Shown here: one piece after another, positions 18,647 to 28,399 of the stretch
How positions within the stretch are numbered: the first letter of the stretch is position 1
Layout: each line of letters opens with the position of its first letter
Origin: an uncultured Chlorobiaceae bacterium
Lineage (GTDB): Bacteria; Bacteroidota; Chlorobiia; Chlorobiales; Chlorobiaceae
Direction of reading: 5' to 3'
Assembly: GCA_903843305.1 (NCBI GenBank)
Contig: CAIMPI010000016.1
Span: 62,001-126,000, forward strand
Length of the DNA: 64,000 bases
Notes under the pieces: generated by a model
Database searches by the model: none
Told to the model about the DNA's origin: nothing
Seen by the model: only the letters and a program-made list of their open reading frames with translations
Translations under genes and position numbers: made by a program

Positions 18647-19951
18647 GTGGAATCAAAAAAATTCAGGACTCCGTCTCAGTCGGCAACCGTTATTGTCGGC
18701 ACACAGTTCGGTGATGAAGGTAAAGGAAAGCTTGTTGACTATCTTTCGGAAAAGTACGATATCGTTGTTCGTTATCAAGGAGGTGCGAATGCCGGTCATA
18801 CAATCTGTTTCGATAATAAAACCGTTGTGTTACATCTGATTCCATCCGGAATATTCCACAAAAGCTGTGTTTGTGTCATCGGAAACGGGGTAGTGATTGA
18901 CCCTGTGGCGCTTCTCAATGAAATCAAACAGGTAGAGGAACTGGGTTATGAGGTTACGGGCAGGTTGTTTATCAGTCATAATGCACATCTCATCATGCCG
19001 TATCACAAACTTCTTGATTCCTTGCACGAAACGGCTCAAGGCGATCAGAAGATTGGCACAACCGGTCGAGGTATTGGCCCAAGCTATGAGGATAAGTTTG
19101 CTCGGCATGGTATTCGTGTTGTTGATCTTCTAAGCCCAGAAGTGCTGCAGGAGAAGCTCCGCGAAAATCTTGCAGCCAAGAACAAGCTTTTCAAGAACAT
19201 TTATGAGAAAGATGAGCTTGATGTTGAGCTTATGGTGCGCGAGTACGAAGAGTTCGACAAAATTATTGACCCCTATGTAACCAACACCCAGCTCTATCTG
19301 AATCGTCAACTCCAGGAGGGTAAAACAGTTCTGCTTGAGGGTGCTCAGGGCTGCTTGCTGGACGTTGATCATGGTACTTACCCTTTTGTCACGTCCTCAA
19401 ATCCAACCTCTGGAGGTGCTTGTACTGGTTCCGGCATCGCTCCGAACTATATTGGTAAGGTGATTGGTGTCAGCAAGGCCTATATGACCAGAGTTGGAAA
19501 CGGAGCTTTTCCTTCGGAACTTCTTGATGAAACAGGTGAGCTTCTTGGCAGAATCGGTCATGAATTCGGTGCCACGACAGGCAGAAAACGTCGGTGTGGC
19601 TGGATCGACCTTGTTGCCCTTCGCTATTCTCTGACGGTCAATGGTGTAACGGAAATTGCTCTTACCAAGCTTGATGTGCTGGACAGCTTTGAAGAGATCA
19701 AGGTGTGTACCTCCTATATGCTTGATGGCAAAGAGATTCACGATTTCCCGACTGATCACCAGACACTTGCGAGAGTAACCCCGGTTTATACTACCATGAA
19801 AGGCTGGATGGCCTCGAACGCTCAGGCAAGGACATTTGCTGACATGCAGCCTGAAGCAAGGAACTATGTAAATTTCCTCGAAGATGAGCTGCAGGTTCCG
19901 GTTACCTTTATTTCTGTCGGTCCTGGGCGAAAAGAGACTGTTTTCAAATAA
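18647..19951 (+). CDS. purA: Adenylosuccinate synthetase (GTG start)
   Basis: This 434-residue enzyme joins IMP and aspartate with GTP, the first step from IMP to AMP. It has GTQFGDEGKGKLVDYL with the catalytic Asp/Lys, QGGANAGHTI with the catalytic His, GTTGRGIGPSYEDKFAR, LEGAQGCLLDVDHGTYPFVTSSNPT and the base-recognition TKLDVLD. GTG at 18647 is preferred because the resulting N-terminus (MESKKFRTPSQSATVIVGTQFGDEG) fits the family. It follows engB closely. Confidence 0.96.
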   Translation: MESKKFRTPSQSATVIVGTQFGDEGKGKLVDYLSEKYDIVVRYQGGANAGHTICFDNKTVVLHLIPSGIFHKSCVCVIGNGVVIDPVALLNEIKQVEELGYEVTGRLFISHNAHLIMPYHKLLDSLHETAQGDQKIGTTGRGIGPSYEDKFARHGIRVVDLLSPEVLQEKLRENLAAKNKLFKNIYEKDELDVELMVREYEEFDKIIDPYVTNTQLYLNRQLQEGKTVLLEGAQGCLLDVDHGTYPFVTSSNPTSGGACTGSGIAPNYIGKVIGVSKAYMTRVGNGAFPSELLDETGELLGRIGHEFGATTGRKRRCGWIDLVALRYSLTVNGVTEIALTKLDVLDSFEEIKVCTSYMLDGKEIHDFPTDHQTLARVTPVYTTMKGWMASNAQARTFADMQPEARNYVNFLEDELQVPVTFISVGPGRKETVFK

Positions 19952-19969
19952 CTTTTCCAGTTTGTTGCT

Positions 19970-20290
19970 ATGGCGTTGATGGATATCGCGGTTATTCCTC
20001 TTGACAGTAAGGAGGGGAGCTTGAGCGACTTTGTCGCCGGTTTGCAGGATCTCCTGTCTGGAAGCGGTTGCAGTTACCGTCTTCATGATATGGGTACGAC
20101 CGTAGAAGGGCCAACGCCACTGCTCTTTGAGCTTGCGCTGAGGCTTCATGAGTATTCGTTCAGCCAGGGAGGAAAGCGTGTTTATACCGTCATGAAGATT
20201 GATGACCGTCGCGATCGTGCCGTTCGCCTGGGTGAGAAGACAGCTTCTGTTAAAGCCAAAATAGCCCCGATAAGCGAGTCGGGAGAGTAG
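19970..20290 (+). CDS. MTH1187/YkoF-like thiamine-binding family protein
   Basis: This 106-residue protein begins MALMDIAVIPLDSKEGSLSDFVAGLQDLL and contains YRLHDMGTTVEGP, the hallmark region of the MTH1187 (UPF0045) ferredoxin-like fold family. Members bind thiamine or a related ligand; a transport or sensing role is suspected in the family but not established. It follows purA by 18 bases, so cotranscription is likely, and a 93-base gap separates it from bchN. ATG 19979 is an alternative start. Confidence 0.8.
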   Translation: MALMDIAVIPLDSKEGSLSDFVAGLQDLLSGSGCSYRLHDMGTTVEGPTPLLFELALRLHEYSFSQGGKRVYTVMKIDDRRDRAVRLGEKTASVKAKIAPISESGE

Positions 20291-20383
20291 GGGGATTAGC
20301 AAAAATATTTTATCTTCACATTCTTTATTTCTGACCGTTGTAACGTCGGTTATTTCGGCAGTAACTCTCAATAGAAAAAAGTA

Positions 20384-21646
20384 ATGATGCAGGTTCCCGG
20401 AGATATTCAGATAATCAAGGAAGATAACGTAACGCACAGTTTTTGTGGCCTTGCCTGTGTCGGCTGGATGTATCAGAAGATTAAGGACAGCTTTTTTCTC
20501 ATACTCGGAACGCATACCTGTGCTCATTTTCTGCAAAATGCTCTTGGCATGATGATTTTTGCCAAACCGCGCTTTGGTATTGCCTTGATGGAGGAGGGAG
20601 ATCTTTCCAAGAATGAGCCTACGCTTCAGGAAATTATCAGTGAAATTAAGGCTGATCACCATCCATCCGTTATTTTTCTCCTCTCTTCATGTACACCCGA
20701 GGTGATGAAGGTTGACTTCAAGGGGCTGGCACACCATCTCAGTACTCCGGAAGTTCCGGTACTCTTTGTTCCTGCCAGCGGTCTTGTCTATAATTTTACC
20801 CAGGCTGAAGATTCTGTCCTTGCTGCACTGGTACCCTTCTGTCCCGAAGCGCCTGCCGGAGAAAAAAAGGTGGTTTTCCTCGGATCGGTCAATGATTCGA
20901 CTGCTGATGATCTCAGGGCAGAGGCTGAAGAGCTCGGTATCCCAGTCGGTGGATTTCTTCCTGAATCTCGTTTCGACAAAATGCCTGCCATTGGCCCCGA
21001 TACTGTTCTTGCTCCAATCCAGCCCTATCTTTCAAGAGTTGCTGTCAAGCTTGCCCGTGAGCGGGGATGCAGTGTTCTCCACTCCCTCTTTCCTTTTGGT
21101 CCTGATGGTACCAGAGCGTTCTGGGAGGATCTCGCCCGTGAATTTGGAATCACTATTGATCTTCGCGATCGTGAAAAAGCTGCATGGGAGAAGATTCGCA
21201 AACAAACCGATCTCTTGAAAGGCAAAAAGGTCTTTCTCACTGCAGACACTATGATGGAGCTGCCGCTTGCACGCTTTCTCCACAATGCCGGTGCTGATGT
21301 TGTTGAGTGCAGCAGCGCCTATATCATCAAGAAGTTTCATGCGCGAGAACTGGAAGCACTTGATGGCGTACGCGTTGTCGAACAGCCAAACTTTCATCGC
21401 CAGCTTGAGGATGTCAGGCGCATTAAACCTGATTTGATTGTCACGTCACTGATGACAGCCAATCCGTTTGTTGGCAATGGTTTTGTGGTGAAGTGGAGCA
21501 TGGAGTTCATGCTCATGCCCATTCACAGTTGGTCAGGAGTTATCTCTCTTGCCAATCTCTTTGTTTCACCGCTCCAGCGTCGCAGTAAGCTGCCAGCATT
21601 TGACGAAAAAGTCTGGCTAGAAGGTGTTATGCCAAGTGCCCAATAA
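20384..21646 (+). CDS. bchN: Light-independent protochlorophyllide reductase subunit N
   Basis: This 420-residue protein is related to nitrogenase NifD. With BchB it forms the catalytic tetramer that reduces ring D of protochlorophyllide in the dark. The [4Fe-4S] cluster bridging BchN and BchB is held in the family by three Cys of BchN; Cys21 or Cys25 ([10 protein letters not shown]), Cys46 (GTHTCAHF) and Cys103 (SSCTPEV) fit. It is the first gene of bchN-bchB-bchL, 39 bases before bchB. ATG codons at 20384 and 20387 are both possible starts. Confidence 0.96.
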   Translation: MMQVPGDIQIIKEDNVTHSFCGLACVGWMYQKIKDSFFLILGTHTCAHFLQNALGMMIFAKPRFGIALMEEGDLSKNEPTLQEIISEIKADHHPSVIFLLSSCTPEVMKVDFKGLAHHLSTPEVPVLFVPASGLVYNFTQAEDSVLAALVPFCPEAPAGEKKVVFLGSVNDSTADDLRAEAEELGIPVGGFLPESRFDKMPAIGPDTVLAPIQPYLSRVAVKLARERGCSVLHSLFPFGPDGTRAFWEDLAREFGITIDLRDREKAAWEKIRKQTDLLKGKKVFLTADTMMELPLARFLHNAGADVVECSSAYIIKKFHARELEALDGVRVVEQPNFHRQLEDVRRIKPDLIVTSLMTANPFVGNGFVVKWSMEFMLMPIHSWSGVISLANLFVSPLQRRSKLPAFDEKVWLEGVMPSAQ

Positions 21647-21685
21647 TTTATTGCAAGGAAATGCAACAACAAACGTTATAGAAGT

Positions 21686-23293
21686 ATGCGCTTAGCTTTC
21701 TGGCTCTATGAGGGAACCGCCCTTCATGGTATCAGCCGAGTCACCAACAGTATGAAAGGGGTTCACACAGTCTATCACGCCCCGCAGGGCGATGATTACA
21801 TTACGGCCACCTACACCATGCTCGAAAGAACCCCGCAATTCCCTGCTTTATCCATCAGCGTCGTTCGCGGCAGAGACCTTGCGCAGGGAGTCTCACGACT
21901 TCCGACAACATTGCAGCAAGTTGATCACCACTACCATCCAGAACTTATTGTTATTGCGCCAAGCTGCAGCACCGCTCTGCTTCAGGAAGATCTCCATCAG
22001 CTTGCAGCCCATTCAGGTGTGCCGAACGAACGGCTGATGGTTTATGCGCTTAACCCCTTCAGGGTTTCGGAAAATGAGGCGGCAGATGGACTGTTTACTG
22101 AACTGGTGAAGCGTTATGCAGTCAGTCAGAAACAAACAGCAGCTCCTTCGGTGAACATTCTTGGCTTTACCTCACTTGGCTTTCACCTTCGTGCCAATCT
22201 GACCAGTATCATCCGCATGTTGCAGACGCTGGGCATCACGGTGAATGTGGTTGCTCCATGGGGAAGCAGCATCGAAGATCTCGGAAGACTTCCGGCAGCA
22301 TGGCTCAATATTGCGCCTTATCGTGAAATCGGTGTCAACGCAGCCGCATATCTTGAAGAGACGTTCGCTATGCCATCGCTCTGCGAGGCCCCTATAGGGG
22401 TTGAGCCTACTATGGCATGGCTTCGTTCTCTCCTTGAAAAACTAAATGCAATAGGAGCTGAATTGGGCGTTCCTTCTCTTACCATGCCTAATCTCAACGC
22501 ATTTTCACTTGATGGTCTCAGTGCTCCGAGTGGTGTTCCATGGTTTGCCCGCACGGCTGATATGGAGAGTTTCAGTAATAAAAAAGCTTTTGTCTTTGGT
22601 GATGCCACGCATACCGTCGGCATTGTCAAGTTTTTGCATGACGAGCTCGGGATGCAGATTATCGGTGCAGGAACCTATCTTGAGCAGCATGCCGACTGGG
22701 TGCGCAAAGAGTTGGAGGGATATCTTCCCGGAGCGCTCATGGTTACCGACCGCTTTCAGGATGTGGCCAAAGTTATTGAGGATGAAATGCCTGACCTGGT
22801 CTGCGGAACACAGATGGAGCGTCACAGTTGTCGCAAGCTTGATGTTCCCTGCATGGTTGTCTGTCCGCCAACACATATTGAAAACCATCTGCTCGGTTAT
22901 TATCCGTTTTTCGGTTTTGCCGGAGCCGATGTTATTGCTGACAGAGTCTATCTTTCATGCAAACTTGGCCTTGAAAAGCACCTCATTGACTTTTTCGGTG
23001 ATGCCGGTCTTGAGTACGAGGAGAGTGCTTCTTCTGAAGAGGTACCTGTTAGTCCGTCCGACAGTAACAAGGAGGTTTCTCAAACGGGTGTGCCAGTTAC
23101 CTCTGAGCCTCCGGTTCTTCCTGAAGATGGAGAGATGAAATGGACTGATGAGGCTGAAATCATGCTCAAGAAGGTGCCGTTTTTCGTCCGCAAAAAGGTG
23201 AGAAAGAATACAGAGAACTTCGCCCATGGTATTGGCGAGCCAGTTATCACCGTTGACGTGTTTCGCAAGGCGAAAGAGTCTCTCGGTGGATAA
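21686..23293 (+). CDS. bchB: Light-independent protochlorophyllide reductase subunit B
   Basis: This 535-residue protein is the NifK-like partner of BchN. The N-terminus [19 protein letters not shown] and Asp36 (PQGDDY), which in the family is the fourth, non-cysteine ligand of the NB cluster, are both present. Further landmarks are [12 protein letters not shown] and [22 protein letters not shown]. The C-terminal domain (about residues 485-535, [27 protein letters not shown]) is the PCP-reductase domain. A Ser/Glu-rich linker (about 450-480) precedes it. bchL follows after 36 bases. Confidence 0.96.
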   Translation: MRLAFWLYEGTALHGISRVTNSMKGVHTVYHAPQGDDYITATYTMLERTPQFPALSISVVRGRDLAQGVSRLPTTLQQVDHHYHPELIVIAPSCSTALLQEDLHQLAAHSGVPNERLMVYALNPFRVSENEAADGLFTELVKRYAVSQKQTAAPSVNILGFTSLGFHLRANLTSIIRMLQTLGITVNVVAPWGSSIEDLGRLPAAWLNIAPYREIGVNAAAYLEETFAMPSLCEAPIGVEPTMAWLRSLLEKLNAIGAELGVPSLTMPNLNAFSLDGLSAPSGVPWFARTADMESFSNKKAFVFGDATHTVGIVKFLHDELGMQIIGAGTYLEQHADWVRKELEGYLPGALMVTDRFQDVAKVIEDEMPDLVCGTQMERHSCRKLDVPCMVVCPPTHIENHLLGYYPFFGFAGADVIADRVYLSCKLGLEKHLIDFFGDAGLEYEESASSEEVPVSPSDSNKEVSQTGVPVTSEPPVLPEDGEMKWTDEAEIMLKKVPFFVRKKVRKNTENFAHGIGEPVITVDVFRKAKESLGG

Positions 23294-23329
23294 GATTTTT
23301 CTATCAATCATATTCTTCTGTTAAACATT

Positions 23330-24157
23330 ATGAGTTTAGTCTTAGCGGTATATGGCAAAGGGGGCATTGGAAAAAGCACTACAAGCGCCAATATCTCAGC
23401 GGCACTTGCCCTGAAAGGGGCCAAAGTACTACAGATCGGCTGCGATCCCAAGCACGACAGCACCTTTCCCATTACCGGAAAACTGCAAAAAACTGTTATT
23501 GAAGCTCTTGAAGAGGTAGATTTTCACCACGAGGAGCTGAGTGCGGAAGATATTATCGAAAAAGGATTTGCCGGCATTGACTGTCTTGAAGCTGGCGGTC
23601 CGCCTGCCGGAAGCGGTTGTGGTGGCTACGTGGTTGGTGAATCTGTCACCCTGCTTCAGGAACTTGGTCTTTACGATAAATATGATGTCATCCTGTTTGA
23701 TGTGCTTGGTGATGTTGTCTGCGGCGGTTTCAGCGCTCCGCTCAACTATGCCGACTATGCTATCATAATCGCAACCAATGATTTCGACAGTATCTTCGCC
23801 GCAAATCGCCTCTGCATGGCTATTCAGCAGAAAAGCGTTCGCTACAAAGTGAAACTTGCAGGCATCGTTGCCAACCGTGTCGACTATACCACTGGTGGCG
23901 GTACCAACATGCTCGACCAATTTGCTGAAAAAGTAGGTACAAGGCTTCTTGCGAAAGTGCCCTATCACGAGCTGATCCGCAAAAGCCGCTTTGCCGGTAA
24001 AACCCTCTTTGCCATGGAAGATACCCCGGGAAAAGAGGAGTGCCTTGTGCCTTACAACGAAATTGCCGATACCCTGGTTCAGGACGAACCCATAGCATCA
24101 ATTCCTGTGCCGATCGGCGACAGGGAGATTTTTAAAATGGTTAACGGGTGGCAGTAG
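23330..24157 (+). CDS. bchL: Light-independent protochlorophyllide reductase ATP-binding subunit L
   Basis: This 275-residue NifH-like ATPase donates electrons to BchNB. It shows the deviant Walker A motif [16 protein letters not shown] (from residue 8) and the two Cys that hold the intersubunit [4Fe-4S] cluster, in [11 protein letters not shown] (about residue 97) and GDVVCGGF (about residue 131). Switch and nucleotide regions ([15 protein letters not shown]) are intact. It ends the bchNBL unit and is followed by a clear terminator. Confidence 0.97.
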   Translation: MSLVLAVYGKGGIGKSTTSANISAALALKGAKVLQIGCDPKHDSTFPITGKLQKTVIEALEEVDFHHEELSAEDIIEKGFAGIDCLEAGGPPAGSGCGGYVVGESVTLLQELGLYDKYDVILFDVLGDVVCGGFSAPLNYADYAIIIATNDFDSIFAANRLCMAIQQKSVRYKVKLAGIVANRVDYTTGGGTNMLDQFAEKVGTRLLAKVPYHELIRKSRFAGKTLFAMEDTPGKEECLVPYNEIADTLVQDEPIASIPVPIGDREIFKMVNGWQ

Positions 24158-24177
24158 AGGTCGTTGGTAGTACAAAT

Positions 24178-24203
24178 AAAAGGCAGCTTTCGGGCTGCTT
24201 TTT
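24178..24203 (+). terminator. Intrinsic terminator after bchL
   Basis: The sequence AAAAGGCAGC-TTTCGG-GCTGCTTTTT forms a stem of about ten pairs (one G-T) with a six-base loop, ending in a T run, 20 bases after the bchL stop. It separates the pigment operon from the unknown gene that follows. Confidence 0.8.
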
Positions 24204-24311
24204 ATTGTGACTTGTTTGCGCGATTATAAATAAAAATGGATTCCTTACATTTAATTCTGGAGCCAGAAACAACAGTTTTGTTACTTTTAAAAACCTTGTA
24301 GCGGTAACTTC

Positions 24312-25031
24312 ATGAAAGAGCTTATCATGCCATTGGTCGCACTTATTGGCGGATTGATTTCTTTATTCGTTGATTCGAAAGATAAAGGTAAACGAGGGCT
24401 TTTTGTTTTTGTTTTTGTTGCTACGGCGTTGTTGACGATCCTGTTCAATGTCCAGGAATCCGATAAGAAGGATATTGAGCTAAAAAATGCCAATAAAGAG
24501 AAGGATGAGACTCGTCGGGTTCTTCTTAATATAACAGAGCAGACTAAGGAGGTGCCAAATTTAGTTTTATGGCTTAAAAAGTTTGGCTTTACGGAAGCAA
24601 ATGCGAAGGTTGCGACCCCCGATATTGTCAACAAAGCTTTTGATGCAAACGCCTTGTATAATCAATATTTGAAACAATTCAGCCAAAGATTGGGTTCAGA
24701 CGTGACGGTGGAGTACTTTCCTAAAGATGTCGATGGAGAGAAGGTTTTCACTGCCATACGAAATGCGGGGTTGAAAGTGGTAGAAAAGCGTCCAGTACGG
24801 GATGAAGCAACCAACTCTATATGGGTAGGCGATGAGGTCCCGACTGATGACTGGAAACTGGTGAGCTTCGTTCTCCTTCGAGCTGGAGTTAACTTGGTCT
24901 CTATACGGCCTTTCAGGGATGGGACTGGTTCAAAGGCCAAACTCATCCAAGTTGGTGCGGATGCCAGCCTTATAGGTCAAGTTCCCTTGACATCCTCCCA
25001 AATAGCGACAATGCCCTCCTTGTCGAGATAA
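24312..25031 (+). CDS. Hypothetical membrane protein with coiled coil and soluble C-terminal domain
   Basis: I do not recognise this 239-residue protein. Visible parts are two hydrophobic helices (residues about 5-20, LIMPLVALIGGLISLFV, and 29-46, GLFVFVFVATALLTILF), a charged heptad-like stretch (about 48-78) suited to a coiled coil, and a C-terminal soluble domain (about 110-230). The last part has two similar halves, each pairing a VxVEYFP/LVSIRPF-type strand with an alpha segment, reminiscent of the SPOR or LytR-C folds but not provable by eye. It lies alone, between the bchL terminator and the convergent bchJ. The helix pair suggests membrane anchoring. Confidence 0.65.
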   Translation: MKELIMPLVALIGGLISLFVDSKDKGKRGLFVFVFVATALLTILFNVQESDKKDIELKNANKEKDETRRVLLNITEQTKEVPNLVLWLKKFGFTEANAKVATPDIVNKAFDANALYNQYLKQFSQRLGSDVTVEYFPKDVDGEKVFTAIRNAGLKVVEKRPVRDEATNSIWVGDEVPTDDWKLVSFVLLRAGVNLVSIRPFRDGTGSKAKLIQVGADASLIGQVPLTSSQIATMPSLSR

Positions 25032-25096
25032 AGAACGGTTTGCATTTCTAAAGCTGGCCATATCATGTTGGTTCGTTTGAGTTCCATAAGACCTAT

Positions 25097-25669
25097 TCAA
25101 ATCTCACATCGGTAAGAACACCGTATATTTCCATTTTCCTTCCGAATATCTGCCTTGATCTTAGTCTTCGGATTGATCAGCTCTTGCAAAAGGGCGGTGA
25201 AGGTGCCGAGGTAGAAGTTGCCCACGACTGGCTGGGTTGGAAAGGTTACCTTTACCGTTATTTCGGGCGGGCGGTCCATGGTGTAGGTGAACTCACCGCT
25301 TCCGGCAAAGGTCCAGGCGTTTTTGCTGATGGCAAAAAGGAAGAGCTTGAATGCAGGGCGTGGCGGGAGAACTTTTACGAATTTCTGGAAGATACCAGGA
25401 ATGCGGACTTTCAGCAGGTATCGGGCGGTCCGTTCTCCAGACTCTTGCAGGATTCTGGAGGTTGCTGTCTCGCCGATCTCTTTCTGCAGTGCTCCGACCA
25501 GTGTATGAAATTTTGCCTCTTCAACCATTTCTTTCGGGAGGTTGCCGACAAGGTACCCTTGCCCGATTTTTCGTAGCATAATTTCTGCCTTGGCTTTGCC
25601 GTAAGTTGCATCGAGAGCGGCAACGGTCTGGATGATGGAATTAGGGCCTATTTTGGATGGTGTGTTCAT
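25097..25669 (-). CDS. bchJ: BchJ, V4R-domain protein linked to 8-vinyl reduction of chlorophyllide
   Basis: This 190-residue protein has the V4R (4-vinyl reductase) domain layout: LPKEMVEEAKFHTLVGALQKEIGETATSRILQESGERTARYLL, then LPPRPAFKLFLFAISKNAWTFAGSGEF. In the older literature BchJ was named the 8-vinyl (4-vinyl) reductase. Later work assigned the reductase activity to BciA or BciB and left BchJ an accessory or substrate-delivery role. It is the second gene after the lipoprotein gene, 16 bases downstream of it, and converges on the unknown membrane protein. The V4R call is firm; the precise role is not. Confidence 0.85.
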   Translation of the reverse strand: MNTPSKIGPNSIIQTVAALDATYGKAKAEIMLRKIGQGYLVGNLPKEMVEEAKFHTLVGALQKEIGETATSRILQESGERTARYLLKVRIPGIFQKFVKVLPPRPAFKLFLFAISKNAWTFAGSGEFTYTMDRPPEITVKVTFPTQPVVGNFYLGTFTALLQELINPKTKIKADIRKENGNIRCSYRCEI

Positions 25670-25685
25670 AAAAAATGGTTTAGGT

Positions 25686-26798
25686 TTACAGTGGCTTGAT
25701 ATGTATATCGATATGGTCTGCCGACCAGTGCGTCCGTACGGTTACTTTTTCCGGATAATATCCGAATGGGTCTGCGGGTTGAAACGGGTTGATGGAGCCA
25801 GGATTCCACTGTTGTCTGAAATCAGGCTTTTTACCTCCGATGTTCGAAGGAACATAAGCACTCACGGTATAGCTGCCGGGTGGAAGGTCTGCGAACGAGT
25901 AGCGAAATGTCCCTTTCAGGCCGCGTGATGCAACTGTACGGTATGATGCTGTCGAGCTGGATGCTTCAACAATAAGATATTGACCAAAGGCAAAGCATGT
26001 GCCCGAGATACTTCCCGTTTCAGAAGTGGTTAGTGTCTGGTTGACTGTTGCAGGCTGAGTTTCTCTGTGCATTCCGGAAAGCCTGAAGAGCAGACCGGAA
26101 AAACCTGTTGGAACAAAAGTCATACTGCTCAGGCCAATTTCTTCTGATCCGGCAGTGTATTGGAAGTCATTGTTTCGATCGTTAATGGCTAAAATTCTGT
26201 ATGATCCAGTTGCAATATGTCTGAAAGAGAAAGTGCCGGAGCTTTCTGCCTGGATGATATAATCAGGCTTTCTTGTCAGCAGCTTTCCCGTTCCAGCAGC
26301 TTCTGGATGTTCGGCAAAAGCAAGTATCAGTGCATTTGTGGCGGGGGAAAAGTCTCTGTTGATGACTTTTCCATTGATTATTCCGCTATCGATAACTGCA
26401 CCAGTGGAAAATGCCGTGGAAAAAGGAGCTGGCAAGGTACGTCCATTGTTGTCCCTGAGGTTTTTGTCGAGGGTAAGTATATAGGTTTGGTTTTGTTTCA
26501 GAGCTTTTCCTGGCCTTAATTCTGCATTTTTTCCGTCAATGGTAATATCGAACTCTCCAATAGAGGGGGTAACGTGGAGTGCATTGAGCAATTGCCGTCC
26601 CGTAACGTAGTGATTAAAGGTCAGGCGAAGCCTGTTCCCTGAGGCATTAACGCTTGATGGTGCTGGATCGGAAAATATTACCTGCAACGGCGTGGAATCG
26701 GCAGGTCCACCTGAAGGTGGACGATCAGAAGCACAGCCTCCGGTAAGCCACAGCAGGAGAATGAGGAGGACGTTCATAGTGCGGGAGGTACTCTGCAT
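25686..26798 (-). CDS. Lipoprotein with N-terminal Ig-like (Big_5) domain
   Basis: This 370-residue protein starts with a lipoprotein signal (hydrophobic NVLLILLLWLTGGC, lipobox Cys at about residue 23) followed by SDRPPSGGPADSTPL, a segment common in Bacteroidetes/Chlorobi envelope lipoproteins. Residues about 37-130 resemble the Big_5 bacterial Ig-like domain (IFSDPAPSSVNASGNRLRLTFNHYV, TYILTLDKNLRDNNGR). The remainder is beta-rich, with two SFRHIATGSYRILAINDRNND / SFADLPPGSYTVSAY carboxypeptidase-regulatory-like motifs. It is upstream of and probably cotranscribed with bchJ. Function unknown; a cell-envelope location is inferred. Confidence 0.75.
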   Translation of the reverse strand: MQSTSRTMNVLLILLLWLTGGCASDRPPSGGPADSTPLQVIFSDPAPSSVNASGNRLRLTFNHYVTGRQLLNALHVTPSIGEFDITIDGKNAELRPGKALKQNQTYILTLDKNLRDNNGRTLPAPFSTAFSTGAVIDSGIINGKVINRDFSPATNALILAFAEHPEAAGTGKLLTRKPDYIIQAESSGTFSFRHIATGSYRILAINDRNNDFQYTAGSEEIGLSSMTFVPTGFSGLLFRLSGMHRETQPATVNQTLTTSETGSISGTCFAFGQYLIVEASSSTASYRTVASRGLKGTFRYSFADLPPGSYTVSAYVPSNIGGKKPDFRQQWNPGSINPFQPADPFGYYPEKVTVRTHWSADHIDIHIKPL

Positions 26799-26923
26799 GA
26801 AAACCCTTTGATCCCTTGGTAATTGAGGCTTGATTGTATCTGACCGTGAAAATTCGTAAATTAGAAACTAATGTGGTTCTATGAAAGTTTTTCATAAAAA
26901 ATTATAGATTGGTTGTCATATAG

Positions 26924-28393
26924 ATGTCCAGACGAAATTTTAAAGTTCTTTATGTCTCTGGTGAAGTTTCTCCGTTTGTAAGAATCAGTCCGCTTGCTGA
27001 TTTTATGGCATCTTTTCCTCAAGCTATTGAGGAAGAAGGGTTTGAGGCACGCATCATGATGCCGAAATACGGTACTATCAACGACAGGAAGTTCCGGTTG
27101 CACGATGTCCTGCGTTTGTCTGATATTGAAGTTCATCTGAAAGAGAAAATTGACTTGCTGGATGTCAAGGTGACGGCCTTACCATCAAGCAAGATTCAGA
27201 CATATTTTCTCTATAACGAAAAACATTTCAAACGCAACGGTCTTTTTACTGACATATATAATGGAAGTGATCTGAAAGGAAACGTCGAAAAGGTGGTTTT
27301 TTTCAATGTTGGTGTGCTTGAGACCCTGCTTCGGTTGGGATGGAAGCCTGACATTATTCACTGTCATGATTGGCACGCAAGTCTTATTCCTCTTCTGCTC
27401 AAAACAGTTTACGCCAGCCATGAATTTTTTCGGGATATAAAAACAGTTTTTACTATTCATAATATTTACCGTCAGGGTATTCTGCCCTGCAAGGCATTTC
27501 AGCGGTTGCTTCCCGATGAGGTATGTTCTGCCTTGCATTGCATCAACGATGAAGTGAATATGCTCTATACGGGTGTCGAACATGCCGACCTTCTTACGAC
27601 GACCTCGAAACGTTATGCTGAGGAAATTGTACATGATGGTCCGCAGACCTATGGGCTTGGTCGGGTTCTGGGGGAGTATCAGACAACTCTTTACGGTATT
27701 GTGAATGGTATAGATATCCGACAGTGGAATCCCTCGGCCGACAAGCTTATCAAGAAACGGTACAGTATTGAGCATTTGGAGGGAAAGCTTGACAATAAAC
27801 ATGCTCTGCTTGATGAGGCTGGACTTCCTTACCGTGAAGGTGTTCCTGTAGTAGGTGTTATTGCCAATTTTGATGAATTTCAGGGTGCTGACCTGTTGCA
27901 GCAAAGTCTTGAACAGCTTGCATCGCTTGATATTCAACTTATTATCAGTGGTTCTGGCGACAAGAAATATGAAAAAATATTTCAGGATTTTGCTTTTGCA
28001 CATCCCGACCAGGTGAGTGTTCAGACTGAATATTCTGATGCTTTTTTCCACCTTGCCATTGCGGGGTTAGACATTTTGCTTATGCCAGGCATGATTGAAT
28101 CATGCGGTATGATTCAGATGTTTGCCATGAATTATGGAACAATCCCGGTCGTTTATGCGGGGGGGGGAATTGTGGAAACCATAGTGGATCATGCCAAAGA
28201 GAGTGGTTCAGGATTTATTTTTTATGAATATACACCGGAATCTCTTGTTGGAAAGCTTTCTGAGGCTATCCAATGCTTCCACGACGAAGAGAGCTGGCCG
28301 CAGATTGTAGCTGAAGCTATGACCCGGGATTTTACATGGAAAAATTCGGCAGAAGAGTATGACCAGTTGTACCGTGAACTTCTTGAAGCATAG
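26924..28393 (+). CDS. glgA: Glycogen synthase (GT5 family) with divergent substrate motif
   Basis: This 489-residue two-domain GT-B protein resembles ADP-glucose glycogen synthase. The N-terminal Rossmann region has VLYVSGEVSPF, PDIIHCHDWHASLIPLLL, FTIHNIYRQG and LTTTSKRYAEEI; the C-terminal one has GVIANFDEFQGADLL and the acidic ESCGMIQM motif in MPGMIESCGMIQMFAMNYGTIPVV. The signature loop KTGGLGDV after SGEVSPF is replaced by VRISPLADF, which lacks the nucleotide-sugar-binding Lys. By recollection, other Chlorobium GlgA proteins share this change. It starts a long + strand gene run; gmhB-like follows after six bases. Confidence 0.85.
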   Translation: MSRRNFKVLYVSGEVSPFVRISPLADFMASFPQAIEEEGFEARIMMPKYGTINDRKFRLHDVLRLSDIEVHLKEKIDLLDVKVTALPSSKIQTYFLYNEKHFKRNGLFTDIYNGSDLKGNVEKVVFFNVGVLETLLRLGWKPDIIHCHDWHASLIPLLLKTVYASHEFFRDIKTVFTIHNIYRQGILPCKAFQRLLPDEVCSALHCINDEVNMLYTGVEHADLLTTTSKRYAEEIVHDGPQTYGLGRVLGEYQTTLYGIVNGIDIRQWNPSADKLIKKRYSIEHLEGKLDNKHALLDEAGLPYREGVPVVGVIANFDEFQGADLLQQSLEQLASLDIQLIISGSGDKKYEKIFQDFAFAHPDQVSVQTEYSDAFFHLAIAGLDILLMPGMIESCGMIQMFAMNYGTIPVVYAGGGIVETIVDHAKESGSGFIFYEYTPESLVGKLSEAIQCFHDEESWPQIVAEAMTRDFTWKNSAEEYDQLYRELLEA

Positions 28394-28399
28394 GGAGTT

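Noticed and set aside
19397-20662. 421-codon minus-strand frame opposite purA and bchN
   Set aside because: It lies antisense to purA, the thiamine-binding gene and the start of bchN, all with firm family matches, and its own product has no recognisable domain.
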